A stretch of 64,000 bases of DNA from Paraburkholderia acidisoli (GTDB taxonomy: Bacteria; Pseudomonadota; Gammaproteobacteria; Burkholderiales; Burkholderiaceae). This document shows positions 61,719-64,000 of the stretch, piece by piece. The position numbers were made by a program, and so were the translations under genes. Every line of letters starts with the position of its first letter. Position 1 is the stretch's first letter. The notes under the pieces are model-generated. The model was not told the DNA's origin. It saw only the letters and a program-made list of their open reading frames with translations, and did not search any database. The DNA lies in the NCBI RefSeq assembly GCF_009789675.1, contig NZ_CP046916.1:868001-932000 (forward strand). The letters run 5' to 3'.

Positions 61719-62606
61719 TCAATGCTGCACGCCCCAGCGGCGCACGGTCAGGCGTTCGAGCGTATCGAACACGAGATGTTCGACCGCGAGACCGATCACG
61801 ATCACGGCCGCGAGACCCGCGAATACGCGGTCGGTGTAAAGCTCGTTGCGATTCTGGAAGATGTACCAGCCGAGCCCGCCCTGGCCCGCGCTCGCGCCGA
61901 ACACGAGTTCGGCGGCGATCAGCGTGCGCCACGCGAACGCCCAGCCCACGCGCAGCCCCGCGATGATCGACGGCAGCGCGGCGGGCACGAGGATCAGCGC
62001 GACCTGCCGCAAGCCGTTGAGCCCATAGTTGCGGCCCGCCATGCGCAGCGTGGCCGGCACGCCGAGAAAGCCCGTGTACATGTTGAGCGCGAGCGGCCAC
62101 AGCACCGCGTGCACGAGCACGAACAGCAGACTGCCCGTGCCCAGCCCGAACCACAGCAGCGCGATGGGCAGCAAGGCGATGGAGGGCAGCGGGTTGAACA
62201 TCGCCGTGAGCATCGAAAGCAGATCGCGGCCCATGCGCGTGGATACGGCGAGCGAGGTCAGCGCGAACGCCAGCACCACGCCGATCGCGTAACCGCGTAG
62301 CAGCACCGACATCGAGATCCCGGTTTTCACGAGCAGTTCGCCGCTCACGATGCCCTGAACGAATGCGCGGAGCGTGGCGCCGAAGGTCGGCACCAGCAGA
62401 TCGTTGGCGACGATACGCGCCGTGATCTCCCAGCCCGCGATCAACACCAGCGCGATCAGCGTGCGGCGCAGCCAGCCCGAGTCGAGCACGCGGCGCGCGA
62501 GCGGCAGCGGTGCGGAAATCTCGGCGCGCGCGACGGGTTGCAACGGCCGTTCGTATTCGCCGCGCACGGGCGGCAGCGGCGGCAAGGAGGCGTGGGGCGT
62601 ACTCAT
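61719..62606 (-). CDS. ABC importer permease, nitrate/sulfonate/taurine (SsuC/TauC) type
   Basis: A 295-residue permease with about six helices. SSAC-like signature: [50 protein letters not shown] holds the EAA loop that contacts the ATPase. Start ATG 62606 overlaps the ATPase stop (ATGA), implying translational coupling. Likely imports an organosulfonate, nitrate or similar anion; the class does not fix which. Confidence 0.87.
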   Translation of the reverse strand: MSTPHASLPPLPPVRGEYERPLQPVARAEISAPLPLARRVLDSGWLRRTLIALVLIAGWEITARIVANDLLVPTFGATLRAFVQGIVSGELLVKTGISMSVLLRGYAIGVVLAFALTSLAVSTRMGRDLLSMLTAMFNPLPSIALLPIALLWFGLGTGSLLFVLVHAVLWPLALNMYTGFLGVPATLRMAGRNYGLNGLRQVALILVPAALPSIIAGLRVGWAFAWRTLIAAELVFGASAGQGGLGWYIFQNRNELYTDRVFAGLAAVIVIGLAVEHLVFDTLERLTVRRWGVQH

Positions 62607-63514
62607 GCGTGAACTTCCTCGGGATTCGTATCGAACAGCAAACGGTGAATGCGCGCGACGCTCTCGCGAAAGTCCACGCCACCCAGGCTCGCATGCGAAT
62701 AGTCGTGACTGTTCAGCTCCGCGCGCACGCGCCCCGGATGCGGCGACAGCAGCAGAATCCGGTTGCCGATCACGAGGGCTTCCTCGATCGAATGCGTGAC
62801 GAACAGCAGCGTGAATCGTTCGTCCTCCCAAAGACGCAGCAACTCCTCCTGCATCTTGCGGCGCGTGAGCGCGTCGAGCGCCGCGAACGGTTCGTCCATC
62901 AGCAGGACGCGCGGCTGCATCGCCAGTGCGCGGGCAATGGCCACGCGCTGCTTCATGCCGCCCGAAAGCGTGTGCGGATACGCGTTCGCAAACGCCGCGA
63001 GCCCGACCTTGTCGAGATAATGCAGGGCACGCTCGCGCGCTTCGGCGCGGCTTACCTTGCGCGCCACGCGCAGCGGAAACGCCACGTTCTCGACCACGGT
63101 TTTCCACGGCGGCAACTGATCGAACTCCTGGAACACCACCACGCGATCGGCGCCGGGACCGCTCACGGTTTCGCCCGCCAGCGAGATCGAACCGGCCACC
63201 GGCTCGATAAAGCCCGCGATAGCCTTGAGCAAGGTGGATTTGCCGCAACCCGAAGGGCCGAGCAGCACGAAGCGGTCCGCGCCGTAGACATCGAAACTCA
63301 CGTCTTGCGTGGCGCGCACGATGCGCTCGCGATTGCGGTATTCGAGGCTCACGCGCTCGATGGCGAGCAGGCGTTCGCTGCGCGCCGACGGGGACATCGG
63401 CAATTCGGGCGGCAGCGTGCTTTCCGCCGGCACACGGCGCGCGTCCGCGCGTGCGGGAGACGCGGCGGCGGCGTCCGATGCGCCATGCCAGATTCGGGAG
63501 GTGGTGACGTTCAC
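62603..63514 (-). CDS. ABC importer ATP-binding protein, SsuB/TauB type
   Basis: A 303-residue ATPase if started at GTG 63514 ([11 protein letters not shown]); an internal ATG at 63397 ([10 protein letters not shown]) would give 264 residues, closer to the usual length, but has no clear ribosome site. Walker [11 protein letters not shown]-loop [11 protein letters not shown], signature LSGGMKQR, Walker B VLLMDEPF and the switch His in [10 protein letters not shown] are all present. Second gene of the importer operon. Confidence 0.85.
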   Translation of the reverse strand: MNVTTSRIWHGASDAAAASPARADARRVPAESTLPPELPMSPSARSERLLAIERVSLEYRNRERIVRATQDVSFDVYGADRFVLLGPSGCGKSTLLKAIAGFIEPVAGSISLAGETVSGPGADRVVVFQEFDQLPPWKTVVENVAFPLRVARKVSRAEARERALHYLDKVGLAAFANAYPHTLSGGMKQRVAIARALAMQPRVLLMDEPFAALDALTRRKMQEELLRLWEDERFTLLFVTHSIEEALVIGNRILLLSPHPGRVRAELNSHDYSHASLGGVDFRESVARIHRLLFDTNPEEVHA

Positions 63515-63669
63515 GATAGCCTGGTCAGCAGAGAAAACGACAACATACGAGCATTCGCCGCCACGCCCAACCAACGATTCGCCATATTCAAACGAGGCCG
63601 GCGCATAAGCGCGAAATACGCCGCTGCGACGCCCAGGAACGCGGCGTCGCGCGCGGCGCTCGGCAACAC

Positions 63670-64000
63670 TCAGCTACCGCCGGAAATAGCCGGATCGTCG
63701 AAGAAATAGTCGCGCCACGATTTCGGCTCGTTGCGGATCGCGCCCACGCGATACATGAACTGCGCGAGGCCCAGCGTATTCTGCGGCGCGGTCTGGAAGC
63801 GCACCTGCGGATCGCGCAGGATCTTGATCAGCAGATTGCGGTCGATCTTCGAATCGTTCACGCGAATATAGATGTCGGCGGCCTGGTCGGGATGCGCGTC
63901 GATGAGTTTCGCGGCGTCCACGAGCGCCGCCACGAATGCGCGGTATGTCCTGGGATTGTCCTGACGAAACTTTTCCGTCGCGTACAGCACGGTGGCCGAA
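63670..64000 (-). CDS. ABC importer periplasmic binding protein, C-terminal part (cut by window edge)
   Basis: The last 109 or so residues of an SsuA/TauA/NMT1-type binding protein, reading [19 protein letters not shown] from the edge; the frame is open to base 64000. [23 protein letters not shown] is the typical helical end of the family. First gene of the importer operon (binding protein, ATPase, permease), with 155 bp to the ATPase start. Confidence 0.85.
   Translation of the reverse strand, partial: SATVLYATEKFRQDNPRTYRAFVAALVDAAKLIDAHPDQAADIYIRVNDSKIDRNLLIKILRDPQVRFQTAPQNTLGLAQFMYRVGAIRNEPKSWRDYFFDDPAISGGS

Overview
The window is GC-rich chromosomal DNA from a beta-proteobacterium, most likely Burkholderiaceae of the Paraburkholderia/Caballeronia/Burkholderia type. 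The evidence is strong G/C third-position bias, a typical burkholderial OmpC-like porin, many LysR regulators and MFS carriers, and DUF2848/DUF4286/DUF3820/DUF2322 proteins. I see no tRNA, rRNA, CRISPR array, insertion sequence, phage gene or plasmid function. It reads as an accessory-rich region of a secondary replicon or a flexible part of a chromosome, built from small regulator-plus-operon modules for uptake and catabolism.

Layout, left to right. 1-2.6 kb: a LysR gene cut by the window edge, divergent from a short-chain dehydrogenase, then a 106-bp tandem triplication that copies the tail of a TSUP (TauE/SafE) permease gene. 2.6-3.9 kb: a cysteine desulfurase upstream of that permease. 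4.1-7.3 kb: BON-domain protein, protein-L-isoaspartate methyltransferase (pcm) with an odd repeat insertion, a small unknown protein and a Bcr/CflA-type exporter. 7.4-14.4 kb: a ribitol module (D-ribulokinase, ribitol 2-dehydrogenase, three-part ABC importer, AraC regulator). 14.6-15.7 kb: an old-yellow-enzyme oxidoreductase. 15.9-19.7 kb: the Ku-LigD end-joining operon. 20-25.6 kb: an orphan hybrid histidine kinase, a secreted unknown protein and a CSS-EAL phosphodiesterase. 25.8-28.5 kb: an MFS carrier and a porin. 28.7-34.4 kb: LysR, DUF4286, MHS-family carrier, DUF2848 and amidase, a coherent but uncharacterised amide-utilisation module. 34.4-39.6 kb: DUF2322, a strong bidirectional terminator, and an HMG-CoA-lyase-like/CoA-transferase/MFS operon with a divergent LysR gene.

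39.7-46.2 kb: DUF2278 protein, Fur-box-controlled siderophore receptor, secreted unknown protein, secreted Ntn hydrolase, VOC protein and a divergent LysR gene. 46.3-51 kb: a 1111-residue autotransporter divergent from alanine racemase. 51-53.6 kb: a LacI regulator divergent from a fatty-acid-desaturase-like oxygenase and a Rieske ferredoxin, a pair resembling MocD/MocE of rhizopine metabolism. 53.7-55.5 kb: MarR and an MFS exporter. 55.6-60.1 kb: a compact TonB-dependent receptor-ExbB-ExbD-TonB operon (plus DUF3820) whose promoter region holds a perfect 22-bp palindrome with a Zur-like core. 60.3-61.3 kb: a SAM methyltransferase and a ferredoxin. 61.7-64 kb: an ABC importer of the nitrate/sulfonate/taurine family, its binding-protein gene cut by the right edge.

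The best candidates for undescribed biology are the 60-kb receptor operon, the LysR-DUF4286-MHS-DUF2848-amidase module, the MocD/MocE-like pair under a LacI regulator, and the triplicated gene tail at 1.6-1.9 kb. Functions are assigned from recognised motifs and family resemblance only; no database search was run.
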